A DNA stretch of 64,000 bases from Bacteroidota bacterium (GTDB taxonomy: Bacteria > Bacteroidota > Bacteroidia > NS11-12g > UBA9320), in assembly GCA_016124755.1 (NCBI GenBank), contig WGNA01000021.1:16304-80303 (forward strand), given 5' to 3'. The translations under genes were made by a program, and so were the position numbers. This document shows positions 1-8,348 of this stretch, piece by piece. The notes beneath the pieces were generated by a model, which saw only the letters and a list, made by a program, of their open reading frames with translations, was not told the origin of the DNA and made no database searches. How positions within the stretch are numbered: position 1 is the first letter of the stretch; each line of letters begins with the position of its first letter.

Positions 1-569
1 ATCTCGATTGGAAACTATTTACAGAGTTTGCCGCCATTCGAAAAATAATGGATGCAATTCCGGAAAACGCGATTCTTCATGTGTCGAACTCAATGCCGAT
101 ACGCTATTGCTCCATTCTCGGTAATCGAAACGTGAATTGCAACCGGGCAACTAGCGGAATTGATGGTTGTACTTCAACTGCAATCGGAATAGCATTAGCC
201 CAAAAAGACAAGCAGCATTTTCTGATTTCCGGAGATTTAGCTTTTCTGTACGATATCAATGCACTGTGGAATCCGATACCATTAAACGTTAAAATAACGG
301 TAATTAATAATTCTGGAGGTGGGATTTTTCGAATGATCGACGGTCCGGAAAAAATGCAGAATGCTTCCGGATTACAGGTAACTCCTCACAATCGAAATCT
401 CGAATCGTTGGCGGCCCATTTCAACTTGCCGTACTTTTGCGCGACCGATCACAATTCACTGAACAACAATTTATCTGATTGGTTACATACACGAGGTCCG
501 GCTTTGCTTGAAGTACGAACCGACATGGAATTAAACGAGTCTTTTTTCAAAACATTTAAAAAGATATAA
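1..569 (+). CDS. menD: MenD C-terminal part (SEPHCHC synthase), cut by window edge
   Basis: The reading frame is open from the first bases of the window, so this is the 3' end of a longer gene; the Met codon at 48 is internal. MenD is the thiamine-diphosphate enzyme that joins 2-oxoglutarate and isochorismate in menaquinone synthesis. Visible are the family's C-terminal features: [16 protein letters not shown], then [14 protein letters not shown] and the cofactor-binding [10 protein letters not shown]. It overlaps menB by one base (TAATG), so the two are translationally coupled. The N-terminal domains lie outside the window. Confidence 0.93.
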   Translation, partial: LDWKLFTEFAAIRKIMDAIPENAILHVSNSMPIRYCSILGNRNVNCNRATSGIDGCTSTAIGIALAQKDKQHFLISGDLAFLYDINALWNPIPLNVKITVINNSGGGIFRMIDGPEKMQNASGLQVTPHNRNLESLAAHFNLPYFCATDHNSLNNNLSDWLHTRGPALLEVRTDMELNESFFKTFKKI

Positions 570-1387
570 TGAGCAGAAACTGGGAACCGATTAAGCAATA
601 CGAGGATATTCTGTTTGACTTTTTCGAAGGGATCGCCCGAATTACTATTAATCGTCCGGAGGTGTATAATGCCTTTACTCCGCAAACTAATATGGAGATG
701 ATCGATGCGATGGAAATTGCCCGCGAACGTCAGGATATCGGAGTTGTAGTTTTAACCGGTGCCGGCGATAAAGCTTTTTGCAGCGGCGGCGATCAGAACG
801 TTAAAGGAAAAGGTGGTTACATCGGAACGGATGGCGTGCCCAGATTAAACGTTCTGGATTTACATAAAAAAATCCGGGAACTTCCGAAGCCGGTTGTTGC
901 TATGGTTAACGGATATGCAATTGGCGGCGGTCACGTTCTTCATGTGGTTTGTGATTTAACTATTGCTTCTGAAAATGCCCGGTTCGGACAAACAGGACCG
1001 AAGGTCGGAAGCTTCGACGCAGGTTTCGGGAGCAGCTATCTGGCCAGACACGTTGGACAGAAAAAAGCCCGCGAAATCTGGTTTCTCTGTCGGCAGTACA
1101 CAGCAGCAGAAGCCGAAGCAATGGGAATGGTGAATAAAGTTGTTCCTTTTGATCAGTTGGAAGATGAGGTGGTAGACTGGTGTAAAACCATGATGATGCG
1201 AAGTCCGCTTGCGTTAAGAATGATCAAACGCGGATTAAACGCAGAGCTCGATGGGCAACGCGGATTAATGGAGTTTGCCGGCGACGCAACGCTCATGTAC
1301 TATCTGATGGAAGAGGCGCATGAAGGTAAAAATGCCTTCCTCGAAAAACGAGATCCGGATTTCCAGAAATTTCCGAAGTTTCCCTGA
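569..1387 (+). CDS. menB: 1,4-dihydroxy-2-naphthoyl-CoA synthase MenB
   Basis: Crotonase-fold enzyme that closes the naphthoquinone ring of o-succinylbenzoyl-CoA in menaquinone synthesis. The 272-residue length is normal for the family. The oxyanion-hole segments FCSGGDQ and [11 protein letters not shown], the [16 protein letters not shown] active-site loop and the C-terminal FLEKRDPDF motif are all present. The ATG overlaps the menD stop by one base. The gene after it, moaC, follows within 8 bases, so the menaquinone pair may be cotranscribed with the molybdenum-cofactor genes. Confidence 0.96.
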   Translation: MSRNWEPIKQYEDILFDFFEGIARITINRPEVYNAFTPQTNMEMIDAMEIARERQDIGVVVLTGAGDKAFCSGGDQNVKGKGGYIGTDGVPRLNVLDLHKKIRELPKPVVAMVNGYAIGGGHVLHVVCDLTIASENARFGQTGPKVGSFDAGFGSSYLARHVGQKKAREIWFLCRQYTAAEAEAMGMVNKVVPFDQLEDEVVDWCKTMMMRSPLALRMIKRGLNAELDGQRGLMEFAGDATLMYYLMEEAHEGKNAFLEKRDPDFQKFPKFP

Positions 1388-1395
1388 TCATCAAA

Positions 1396-1896
1396 ATGAA
1401 AGAAGAGAAATTCACACATATCGATGAATCCGGAAGGGTGAAAATGGTGGATGTTGGTGATAAGGAAATCACTAAAAGAACTGCTCTTGCCTCGGGATTT
1501 ATTGAACTTCCGGTAATGGTTTTATCCCAATTTACCGATGGTGAATTTTCAACTAAAAAAGGTCCGGTAATTCAGACTGCGACAATTGCCGGAATCATGG
1601 CTGCCAAGCAAACTTCCAGTCTCATTCCTCTTTGTCATCCCTTGCCGCTGAGTAAATGCGATGTTAAAATGGAGGTGCGCCAAACCGGTGTTTTTATTAC
1701 ATGTGAGGTTTCCTGCACCGGTAAAACGGGAGTGGAAATGGAGGCTTTAACCGGCGTTTCGGTTGCGGCGCTAACCATTTACGATATGTGTAAAGCCTTT
1801 GGTCATGAAATGAATATTCGGGACATCCGGCTGGAATCAAAGTCTGGCGGCAAATCTGATTTTCAGAATGGGGAATCACAGAAAACACGGGAATGA
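1396..1896 (+). CDS. moaC: Cyclic pyranopterin monophosphate synthase MoaC
   Basis: Second step of molybdenum-cofactor synthesis: turns the MoaA product (3',8-cyclo-7,8-dihydro-GTP) into cPMP. The family landmarks MVDVGDKEITKRTA, PLCHPLPLSKCD and KTGVEMEALTGVSVAALT (active-site Lys, Met, Glu region) are intact. It is 166 residues, close to the usual 160. The last 29 bases overlap the start of mobA in another frame, so the terminal ten or so residues (KSDFQNGESQKTRE) are not conserved-looking and simply read into mobA. Part of a + strand run menB-moaC-mobA-moeB. Confidence 0.96.
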   Translation: MKEEKFTHIDESGRVKMVDVGDKEITKRTALASGFIELPVMVLSQFTDGEFSTKKGPVIQTATIAGIMAAKQTSSLIPLCHPLPLSKCDVKMEVRQTGVFITCEVSCTGKTGVEMEALTGVSVAALTIYDMCKAFGHEMNIRDIRLESKSGGKSDFQNGESQKTRE

Positions 1897-3007
1897 AGTT
1901 CGGGTTCGAACGGGAAATTTCGCGAGAAACGAAATCGCATTTCTCGGTACGCCGTGCGAGGTAATTCAAAATCTCTCTGAACAAATCATTTCGGATTTAT
2001 CCGATAATTTCCGGATTGATTATCTGGATGCCGATCACAAAAAAGCAGATCAACCGGAATTCCTTTCCCAAGGTGCTGAAGCATTTCACGAAGTTGTAAA
2101 TGATTCATTTCTAAAAACCATACAGAAGGTTGGAAACGACTTCGATAATAAATTCCATTATCTGCAAACGGATTTGTTGCTGATCAACGGAAACCATTTT
2201 GTCGCGGAAAACCAGATTGTATTTTTAGATAAAAGGAAAACAGAATCCATTTGCCGGAAGACAGAGCGGCTCACAAATATTTTGTGTTTTATTGATGTGG
2301 ATGGTGATCGGAACATTCCGGATTGCATTCGTGAATTGCCTGTCGATATTTCTGAGATTCCGGTTTTTAAACTTTCCAATGGAAAAGCGATTTCAGAATT
2401 CATCCATCAATTTACGAATGCTAAAAAGCCGGAACTAAAAGGTTTGATTCTCGTTGGCGGGAAGAGCAGCCGAATGGGTGAAGATAAATCCGATTTGCAT
2501 TATCATGGAATGCCGCAACATCAGTATATCAGGGAACTGTTGAAACCATTTTGTTCGGAAATTTTCTATGGTGTTAATAAGGATCAGCAACAGTTTGATG
2601 AATCCGAAATAATCAGAGATTCTTTTTTGGATATGGGGCCGTTAGCATCCATCCTTTCCGCTTTGCGATCTCATCCGGAAGCTGCCTGGTTGGTAATTGC
2701 GTGTGATATCCCACTAATTGATGAGAATATAATCAATCAATTAGTTGATCAGCGAAACCCGAAAAAGTTTGCAACGGCATTCAGAAAAACCGATGCAGAT
2801 TTTCCGGAACCTCTCTTCGCGATCTGGGAACCAAAGTCCTATTCCAGAATTCTTTCATTTCTTTCTTTAGGATATCAATGCCCGCGAAAAGTTTTGATCA
2901 ATTCGGATGTGGAACTGATCACGGCAAATACACCTGAATGGGTTTTTAATGCAAATACACCGGAAGAAAAGGAAACCGCATTGCAATTGATCCGTGAACG
3001 ACTTTAA
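1868..3007 (+). CDS. mobA: Molybdenum cofactor guanylyltransferase MobA with extra N-terminal domain
   Basis: The C-terminal half (about residues 192-379) is a MobA nucleotidyltransferase: LILVGGKSSRMGEDK is the GTP-binding loop, followed by GPLASILSALR and ACDIPLIDENII. It attaches GMP to molybdopterin. The first roughly 190 residues, starting MGNHRKHGN and continuing GNFARNEIAFLGTPCEVI, are not part of classical MobA. From memory this extension recurs in Bacteroidota MobA proteins; it could be a diverged MobB-like P-loop domain, but I see no Walker A motif. Start chosen at 1868 because the HRKH motif immediately follows it. It overlaps moaC by 29 nt and moeB by 14 nt. Confidence 0.88.
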   Translation: MGNHRKHGNEVRVRTGNFARNEIAFLGTPCEVIQNLSEQIISDLSDNFRIDYLDADHKKADQPEFLSQGAEAFHEVVNDSFLKTIQKVGNDFDNKFHYLQTDLLLINGNHFVAENQIVFLDKRKTESICRKTERLTNILCFIDVDGDRNIPDCIRELPVDISEIPVFKLSNGKAISEFIHQFTNAKKPELKGLILVGGKSSRMGEDKSDLHYHGMPQHQYIRELLKPFCSEIFYGVNKDQQQFDESEIIRDSFLDMGPLASILSALRSHPEAAWLVIACDIPLIDENIINQLVDQRNPKKFATAFRKTDADFPEPLFAIWEPKSYSRILSFLSLGYQCPRKVLINSDVELITANTPEWVFNANTPEEKETALQLIRERL

Positions 3008-4007
3008 CCGATATCTGCGACAAATGGTAGTTCCGGATTTTGGCGAATCGGGACAAACGAAATTAAAATCATCAATTGTTGTGGTGGTGGGTTGTGGCGG
3101 ATTAGGTGCCTTAGCTGCCGAATATTTATGTCGTGCCGGCGTTGGAAAACTTGTGCTCATCGATGATGATGAAGTCTCACTTACTAATTTGCACCGACAG
3201 GTAATTTTCCGTGAAACCGATTTGGGAAGTAAAAAAGCGGATGTGTTGTGCAGTGAATTAAAACGCATTAATAGTGAAGTTGAAATCGAATATGCATTGG
3301 TTCGAATGGATGCTTCGAACCTCGAAAAATACATCCCGCAAAACAGCATCGTACTGGAGTGCTCCGACAATTTTGAAACGAAATATCTTCTCAATGATTT
3401 CTGTGTTTCAAATGGTTTAATGATGGTGTATGGTGCAGTAAACCGAATGGAAGGACAGATTTCTGTTTTTAATGTTCCTTTTACGAATGGGCGTTCCGGC
3501 AACTTGAGAAACTGCTTTCGCGAACCGATATCCCCTAATGATTTTGGCAATTGTGAAATCAACGGCGTTCTCGGACCGGCGGCCGGTGTAGTGGCATCGT
3601 GGATGGCATTAGAATGTGTAAAACTGATTACCAGTGTGGGTGAAATTTTAGCGAACAAACTTCTGACGATTGACATGGCATCGAACAGAACCTTTGTACT
3701 AAAATACGGAGACGAGATTCAGATTAATAAAGGCCGTGATGCCCAATCAATAACCTGGGAAGAAATCAGAACGCATCCACAAAGAGATCGATTCGTCTTC
3801 TACGACATGAGGACAGATGCGGAAATCGCTGAAAAATCGGGTCCGGGAATAAAGATAGAAATGAGTGATGCAAAAACTCTGGAGTTGGAAGAAAATCAGA
3901 TCGCTGTTTTCTATTGTGCCAGTGGAATAAGGGCCAAAGTGGCTTTAGAAGAATTCAAAATTCACCATCAAAACCGGGAAGCATTTTTTGTGAATGACCG
4001 GTTGTGA
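2994..4007 (+). CDS. moeB: MoeB/ThiF-family adenylyltransferase fused to a rhodanese domain
   Basis: E1-like enzyme expected to adenylate the C-terminal Gly-Gly of MoaD (6274-6510). Residues 1-240 carry the ThiF/MoeB fold: nucleotide-binding GCGGLGALAAEYLCRAGVG, DDDEVSLTNLHRQ and NCEINGVLGPAAGVV. Residues about 255-337 form a rhodanese-like domain with FYDMRTDAEI and an active loop CASGIRA, as in the MOCS3 type of enzyme, which can also pass sulfur. Starts with GTG inside mobA (14 nt overlap). The two CxxC pairs that bind zinc in E. coli MoeB are not conserved: only one Cys of the first pair remains and the second pair is absent. Its stop directly abuts the stop of the opposite-strand helicase. 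Confidence 0.88.
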   Translation: MNDFNRYLRQMVVPDFGESGQTKLKSSIVVVVGCGGLGALAAEYLCRAGVGKLVLIDDDEVSLTNLHRQVIFRETDLGSKKADVLCSELKRINSEVEIEYALVRMDASNLEKYIPQNSIVLECSDNFETKYLLNDFCVSNGLMMVYGAVNRMEGQISVFNVPFTNGRSGNLRNCFREPISPNDFGNCEINGVLGPAAGVVASWMALECVKLITSVGEILANKLLTIDMASNRTFVLKYGDEIQINKGRDAQSITWEEIRTHPQRDRFVFYDMRTDAEIAEKSGPGIKIEMSDAKTLELEENQIAVFYCASGIRAKVALEEFKIHHQNREAFFVNDRL

Positions 4008-5228
4008 TTACTTCCGTTTCTTTTTTTTCTTTTTGGGAGGATTCAGCGAATCATCAATCAACGTTTTCCAATCGGCATCTGCATCTCTTGAATAATCGAG
4101 AGTCTCTTCGTAGGTCGATGCACTGATCTGATGTATGGTAATTTCCTCACCGAGATATTTTTCGATATCAGCGAGTAATTCATTTTCTTCCTCACCGCAA
4201 AATGAAATCGCAACACCTTTCCGGTTTGATCGTCCGGTTCTTCCAACCCGGTGAACATATTGATCTGCCTGATCCGGCAAATCGTAATTCACGACAAGAT
4301 CCACTTCCGGAATGTCAATACCTCTTGCCGCAACATCGGTTGATATCAGCATTTTCGTTTGTCCGGATCTGAAATCGTCCAGAATTTTAATGCGATCGTT
4401 TTGAGGAATACCGGAATGGATTGCGACGGCTTCAATTTCAACACGGGCCATTGCATTCACCACACGATCAGCTCGAACCTTTGTGCGGGTAAACACCATA
4501 ATTTTCTTTTCCGGATTCTCCCGAACAATCCGCTCCAGAAAAAAACGCTTGTCGTCGTGATTCAGAAACAAAACCGAATGATCCACCATTTTAGCAACCG
4601 GATTTTTAGGTGAGATCTGAATTCGAATCGGATTATTCACTACGGAATACGCAAGCTTTTTAATCTTCTCATTAATAGTTGCCGAGAAAAAGAGTGTTTG
4701 TTTTTTGGCCGGCAATCGTTTCATCACATCCCGGATATCTTTAATAAAACCAAGATCCAGCATCCGGTCGGCTTCATCCAGAATGAGATATCGTATTCCT
4801 GAAAAATCAATAAATCCCTGATGATGTAAATCGAACATTCTTCCGGGAGTGGTGATCAGGATATGAATACCTTTTTTCAGTTTTTCAATTTGCTTATCCT
4901 GTTCAACTCCTCCGTATAAAGCAAGAGATTTCAACCCCGTTCCGGCACTTATTTCTTTAAAAACCTTATCGATCTGTTCTGATAATTCCCGCGTAGGTAC
5001 CATAATGAGGCACGACAATCCGGTGAGCGGTTTTGAAATAAGTGAATGAATTACGGGAATAGCAAAGGCCGCTGTTTTTCCGGTACCGGTTTGAGCAATT
5101 GCCAGAACATCCTGTCGCTGCAAAATCGGTGGAATCGATTTGTACTGAATGTCGGTTGGTTTTCGAAATCCGAGACCGTTCAGATTTGCCTTAATGCGTT
5201 CGTCTATTCTGTAATCTTCGAATTTCAT
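4008..5228 (-). CDS. rhlE: DEAD-box RNA helicase, RhlE type
   Basis: Cytoplasmic ATP-dependent RNA helicase. All superfamily 2 motifs are readable: Q motif (GFRKPTDIQ), AQTGTGKT, PTREL, TPGR, DEAD, SAT, RGIDIPEVD and HRVGRTGR. It ends in a run of lysines (KKKKKKRK), a basic tail common on RhlE-type helicases and useful for RNA contact. 406 residues is typical. A TAACTTTG promoter box lies only 11 bases upstream of the ATG. It sits between moeB and moaE but on the opposite strand to moeB, so it is not itself a cofactor gene. Confidence 0.93.
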   Translation of the reverse strand: MKFEDYRIDERIKANLNGLGFRKPTDIQYKSIPPILQRQDVLAIAQTGTGKTAAFAIPVIHSLISKPLTGLSCLIMVPTRELSEQIDKVFKEISAGTGLKSLALYGGVEQDKQIEKLKKGIHILITTPGRMFDLHHQGFIDFSGIRYLILDEADRMLDLGFIKDIRDVMKRLPAKKQTLFFSATINEKIKKLAYSVVNNPIRIQISPKNPVAKMVDHSVLFLNHDDKRFFLERIVRENPEKKIMVFTRTKVRADRVVNAMARVEIEAVAIHSGIPQNDRIKILDDFRSGQTKMLISTDVAARGIDIPEVDLVVNYDLPDQADQYVHRVGRTGRSNRKGVAISFCGEEENELLADIEKYLGEEITIHQISASTYEETLDYSRDADADWKTLIDDSLNPPKKKKKKRK

Positions 5229-5239
5229 TCTGTGCGCTG

Positions 5240-5247
5240 CAAAGTTA
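5240..5247 (-). promoter_or_regulatory. Bacteroidota -7 promoter box TAACTTTG upstream of rhlE
   Basis: Reads TAACTTTG on the minus strand, matching TAnnTTTG, 11 bases before the helicase ATG. No TTG -33 element at standard spacing was found, so this is a partial match. Confidence 0.4.
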
Positions 5248-5253
5248 GCCGGA

Positions 5254-5685
5254 TCAGGGATGAGCCGACACCCAAACTTCGCCGTCGGCGTACACTTCCT
5301 TTTTCCAGATAGGAACGCTCTTTTTTAATTCATCAATCAGGAAACGACAAGCAACAAAAGCTGCATCACGGTGCGGAGAAGTAACGATAATTAATACCGC
5401 TGTTTCTTCAGGATTCACAACACCCAAACGATGATGTACCAACGCCGAAGAAATTTCAAACAGTTTGTGTGCTTTTTCAATCAGCGTATTTATTTCAGAA
5501 ACAGCCATCGGTTCGTATGCTTCAAACTCTAACCGAATTACTTCCCGGATTCCTGTTTTATTTCGAACCGTTCCAACGAAGTGACATTCTGCGCCGTTTT
5601 CAGAGCTACGGATTTTTTCTCTGCAATCATTCAGATCAATTTCTTCAGGTGATAGGGCCACAAAGGACCGGATCTCATTTTCCAT
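5254..5685 (-). CDS. moaE: Molybdopterin synthase catalytic subunit MoaE
   Basis: Large subunit of molybdopterin synthase; adds the two dithiolene sulfurs from thiocarboxylated MoaD to cPMP. Recognised from EFVGTV-like CHFVGTVRN, LEFEAYEPMA, VHHRLGVV, SPHRDAAFVACRF and the lysine-rich IPIWKKE-type segment (VPIWKKEVYADGEVW). I take the ATG at 5685 (MENEIRSF); an upstream in-frame ATG at 5712 would add nine residues. The chosen start overlaps the preceding lipoprotein gene by 11 nt. Followed after 25 bases by the rhlE start region. Confidence 0.94.
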   Translation of the reverse strand: MENEIRSFVALSPEEIDLNDCREKIRSSENGAECHFVGTVRNKTGIREVIRLEFEAYEPMAVSEINTLIEKAHKLFEISSALVHHRLGVVNPEETAVLIIVTSPHRDAAFVACRFLIDELKKSVPIWKKEVYADGEVWVSAHP

Positions 5686-6121
5686 TTTCACTCCGGATTT
5701 TAAAATGAACATAGTAATCGCCTTTCGCTATTTCTTTCCCGTGAATGGGATACGGCGTTATTGAATCAACACTAAAATAATAATTGCCGGCACTGAAAAC
5801 TTTTGACGGATCCTGACTACTGTAAATGAATCGGTGTTGATGTGAATTTTCAAACAGACTAACAGAAGCTTTTAACTCACCTTCCCAAACACACAAAACA
5901 TTTTTTGGGCAGCGGGAATCGGTTATTACTGAATCAAATGAGATGTAAACATTCTCGGCAACAATTCTTCTTTCTCCGTAATTCAGGTTTAGTAAAAGAT
6001 TTTCGATGTGTAGCGGTTTACTCATTTTAGTCTGGCGACAACCGGAATTAAATGTCAAAAGGGCTGAAAGTATAAAAACGAATTTCCAAATACAGCTTGA
6101 AAATGTGCTATTATGTCTCAT
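5675..6121 (-). CDS. Small lipoprotein of unknown function
   Basis: 148 residues from the ATG at 6121 (an upstream in-frame extension to 6172 is unlikely because the signal peptide starts here). The N-terminus is a lipoprotein signal with a hydrophobic stretch and lipobox ending NSGC at about residue 27-28 after the hydrophobic run. A short motif SRCPKNVLCVWEGE, with two cysteines four residues apart, resembles a recurring segment in small Bacteroidota lipoproteins (DSRCP..V.CIW.GE type); no function is known to me. It lies between moaE and moaD and overlaps moaE, so it is probably cotranscribed with the cofactor genes, but nothing in it points to Moco chemistry. Confidence 0.75.
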   Translation of the reverse strand: MRHNSTFSSCIWKFVFILSALLTFNSGCRQTKMSKPLHIENLLLNLNYGERRIVAENVYISFDSVITDSRCPKNVLCVWEGELKASVSLFENSHQHRFIYSSQDPSKVFSAGNYYFSVDSITPYPIHGKEIAKGDYYVHFKIRSENGK

Positions 6122-6273
6122 AAAAAACTTTTTCACCTTTCGGTCGTTTTTTTGTTTACCAACAGATAACAAACGGTAAATACCTACGTTTACCGTCCAA
6201 GTCCTGAGAGTAAATGATATTGATAAGTTTAATCGTATTATCCGTAATACGCATGTTTGAATCGCGCAAATAA

Positions 6274-6510
6274 TTAGCCGCCGCTCACCGGTGGAATAAC
6301 TGCCACCACATCTTTTGAGTCAAGTCGCTGATCATCGTTTGCATACCGTTCGTTAACCGCGAACGCTATACTTTTTAATCCGGAAATTGCCGGATATTTT
6401 TCTGCTAAAATCTTCCGCAGAGAATTAATGTTTTCGGGAATTTCCCCGTTCCATTCTAATTCGGATCTGCCGACAATCTCTTTGGTAATTCCAAAAAATA
6501 AAATTTTCAT
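6274..6510 (-). CDS. moaD: Molybdopterin synthase sulfur carrier MoaD
   Basis: Ubiquitin-like small subunit of molybdopterin synthase; its terminal Gly-Gly (protein ends PPVSGG) is adenylated by MoeB and converted to a thiocarboxylate. MKILFFGITKEIVG and the AVNERY segment fit MoaD. The ATG at 6510 is preferred over a TTG at 6525, because that TTG lies inside a TACCTTTG promoter box. Length is then 78 residues, normal for MoaD. 152 bases separate it from the lipoprotein gene downstream. Confidence 0.92.
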   Translation of the reverse strand: MKILFFGITKEIVGRSELEWNGEIPENINSLRKILAEKYPAISGLKSIAFAVNERYANDDQRLDSKDVVAVIPPVSGG

Positions 6511-6522
6511 TTTCTCTCCCGA

Positions 6523-6530
6523 CAAAGGTA
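6523..6530 (-). promoter_or_regulatory. Bacteroidota -7 promoter box TACCTTTG upstream of moaD
   Basis: Minus-strand TACCTTTG fits TAnnTTTG and is 12 bases before the moaD ATG at 6510. It overlaps the alternative TTG start and so argues against it. Confidence 0.45.
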
Positions 6531-6938
6531 TTTCGATTTAGGAGGAAGATTAAATTTTAACCGTAAGAACAAAATCTTAAATCCTTCTCCGTTTGGATAC
6601 ACCAAGATTGTAAATCGGTATGGGGATCGATGTAACATCTCTTTTTCTTCTCACTTTTTTCTTGATAAAAAAGTAAGCAAAAAATCAAGTCGGAAAGAAA
6701 GCTGCCCAAGCGCCCTTTATCATTTGTTGAAAATCAGGGGAAAGAAGTGTCAAGCACTTTCCCGATTTTCTACCAAATGACAAATTCCCGCCGGGGCTAT
6801 CCCGCCTTTCCGACAACCCACCCACGCGTTCCTATTTTTGTTTTAGGATCCGCTTCGCACAATTCATTTTGTTCTGTTTAACACTACAATGGAAGTTGAT
6901 CCACAAGTTGGTGTAATCATGCGGGGAAACATTAAATC
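6526..6938. repeat. 413-bp gene-free region holding a long imperfect hairpin
   Basis: No convincing gene. Positions 6721-6779 form an imperfect palindrome of about 25 bp per arm (outer arms catttgttgaaaatc and gattttctaccaaatg, inner arms aaag-aagtg and cacttt) with a loop near 6750. At 6656-6678 there is a smaller hairpin (cttttt...aaaaag). The block continues with a GC-rich stretch cccgccggggct at 6787-6798. The layout looks like a degenerate mobile palindromic repeat; similar AT-hairpin/GC-rich blocks are, from memory, scattered in other Bacteroidota genomes. Confidence 0.5.
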
Positions 6939-7271
6939 TTATTCCTTTTTTCTGATTTTTACGGCTGTTCCGTAAGCAAGTATTTCGGCAGTTGCCTGCA
7001 TGATCATCGCGGTTGTGAGCCTGACGTTTAAAATTGCATCTGCGTTTAATTCCGTCGCTTCCGCAATCATTCTTTCCATCGCCTGATCGCGGGATTCTTT
7101 TTGAAGAACTGTGTATTCTTTGATTTCCCCGCCAATCAGATTGCGAAGTGATGCGATGATATCGCGACCGAAATTTCGTGCGCGTACCGAACTGCCGCGG
7201 CATATTCCGATTACTTCAACTATTTCATATCCGGGAATAAAATCGGTAGTGGTAACAATTATCTCAGACAT
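6939..7271 (-). CDS. YbjQ/UPF0145 family protein
   Basis: 110-residue cytoplasmic protein of the YbjQ family, a small oligomeric fold of unknown role sometimes labelled heavy-metal-binding. Matches: VTTTDFIPGYEI at the start, GGEIKEYT in the middle, and ELNADAILNVR followed by EILAYGTAV near the end. Its ATG overlaps, on the other side, the stop of the polyprenyl synthetase by one base, so it is the last gene of that operon. No metal-binding cysteine cluster is seen. Confidence 0.88.
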   Translation of the reverse strand: MSEIIVTTTDFIPGYEIVEVIGICRGSSVRARNFGRDIIASLRNLIGGEIKEYTVLQKESRDQAMERMIAEATELNADAILNVRLTTAMIMQATAEILAYGTAVKIRKKE

Positions 7272-8245
7272 TATTTATGACGATTAATTACGTAATCAAC
7301 CAGAGATTGAAGCGGAACTTTATCTCCGGATGTTTCAATTTCCGAAAGACAATTTAACGCCTTTTCATGGAACTCATTCATTCGTCCCCTTGCATATTCG
7401 ATCCCGTTCATGTCCCGGACAAAATCCAAAACCACCTGAACATCTGCTTTCTTTTTCTGATCCGACTTCATAATGCGGATGATCTTTTTGCGAAGAGAAT
7501 CATCTGCTTTTTGGAGAGAATAAATTAGCGGTAGAGTCATCTTCTTTTCCTTGATGTCGATACCGGTTGGTTTACCAATGTCGCTCACACCGTAATCCAG
7601 CAAGTCGTCTTTTATTTGAAAAGCAATGCCGGCATTCAGACCAAACTCACCCATTTTATTTACGTTGTTTTCATTGTCGCTGGTCGAGATGGCTCCAATC
7701 GAACAGCAACTGGAAATGAGTGATGCGGTTTTTTTTGAAATGATGTCGAAATAAACTTCCTCAGTAATATCCAGACGCCGGGCTTTTTCCATTTGCAAAA
7801 GTTCGCCTTCGCTCATTTCTTCCACAGCTGTTGAGAGAATTTCAAGCATATCGAAATCTTTATTTCTCAATGAAAGGAGCAATCCTTTTGAAAGCAGATA
7901 ATCACCAACCAGAACGGCGACCTTGTTTTTCCAAAGCGCATTAATGGAAAAGAATCCGCGCCGCTTATCTGCATCATCAACCACGTCGTCGTGAACCAGA
8001 GTCGCGGTGTGAAGCAATTCCACCAACGAAGCCCCACGATAAGTTCGCTCATTGATATTTCCGAACAACCGTGCAGAATGCAAAACGAACATGGGGCGCA
8101 TCTGCTTTCCTTTCCGTTTTACAATGTACGTCATGATCGTATCCAGAAGGGCAACCCTGCTCTTCATGCTCTGTCTGAATCTTTCTTCAAAAAGTTTCAG
8201 TTCACCGGCAATAGGTTCCTGTATCAGTTTCAGGTGGTTGCTCAT
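7271..8245 (-). CDS. All-trans polyprenyl diphosphate synthase
   Basis: Isoprenyl chain elongation enzyme, probably supplying the side chain of menaquinone, since menD/menB lie nearby. Both aspartate-rich motifs that bind Mg-diphosphate are present: DDVVDDADKRRG (first) and KDDLLDYGVSDIGKPTG (second). The 324-residue length matches octaprenyl/heptaprenyl synthases (IspB/HepT type). Chain length cannot be read with confidence. First gene of a two-gene unit with ybjQ; it lies downstream of the terminator that ends the exb operon. Confidence 0.93.
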   Translation of the reverse strand: MSNHLKLIQEPIAGELKLFEERFRQSMKSRVALLDTIMTYIVKRKGKQMRPMFVLHSARLFGNINERTYRGASLVELLHTATLVHDDVVDDADKRRGFFSINALWKNKVAVLVGDYLLSKGLLLSLRNKDFDMLEILSTAVEEMSEGELLQMEKARRLDITEEVYFDIISKKTASLISSCCSIGAISTSDNENNVNKMGEFGLNAGIAFQIKDDLLDYGVSDIGKPTGIDIKEKKMTLPLIYSLQKADDSLRKKIIRIMKSDQKKKADVQVVLDFVRDMNGIEYARGRMNEFHEKALNCLSEIETSGDKVPLQSLVDYVINRHK

Positions 8246-8287
8246 GAATCAGATGAATGACTTTAGAAATGTTTTTTCGAAAATAAA

Positions 8288-8316
8288 AAAGGTGCCCGTG
8301 ATAAACGGACACCTTT
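8288..8316 (-). terminator. Rho-independent terminator of the exbB-exbD operon
   Basis: Stem AAAGGTGTCCGT/ACGGGCACCTTT (one mismatch) with a short AT loop, followed on the minus strand by a run of T. It lies 33 bases after the last ExbD stop. Confidence 0.85.
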
Positions 8317-8348
8317 CGATATATAAAGTTTGATTCAGAAACCGATCA

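Noticed and set aside
449..685. Minus-strand frame across the menD/menB junction
   Set aside because: Covers two strongly conserved coding sequences on the other strand and shows no protein-family motif.
6832..7203. 123-residue minus-strand reading frame overlapping ybjQ
   Set aside because: It is out of frame with the clearly conserved YbjQ protein, is rich in Arg/Asn/Cys in the pattern of an antisense or shifted frame, and has no recognisable motif.
7991..8333. Plus-strand frames opposite the start of the polyprenyl synthetase
   Set aside because: Antisense to conserved enzyme sequence and running through the exb terminator; no independent support.
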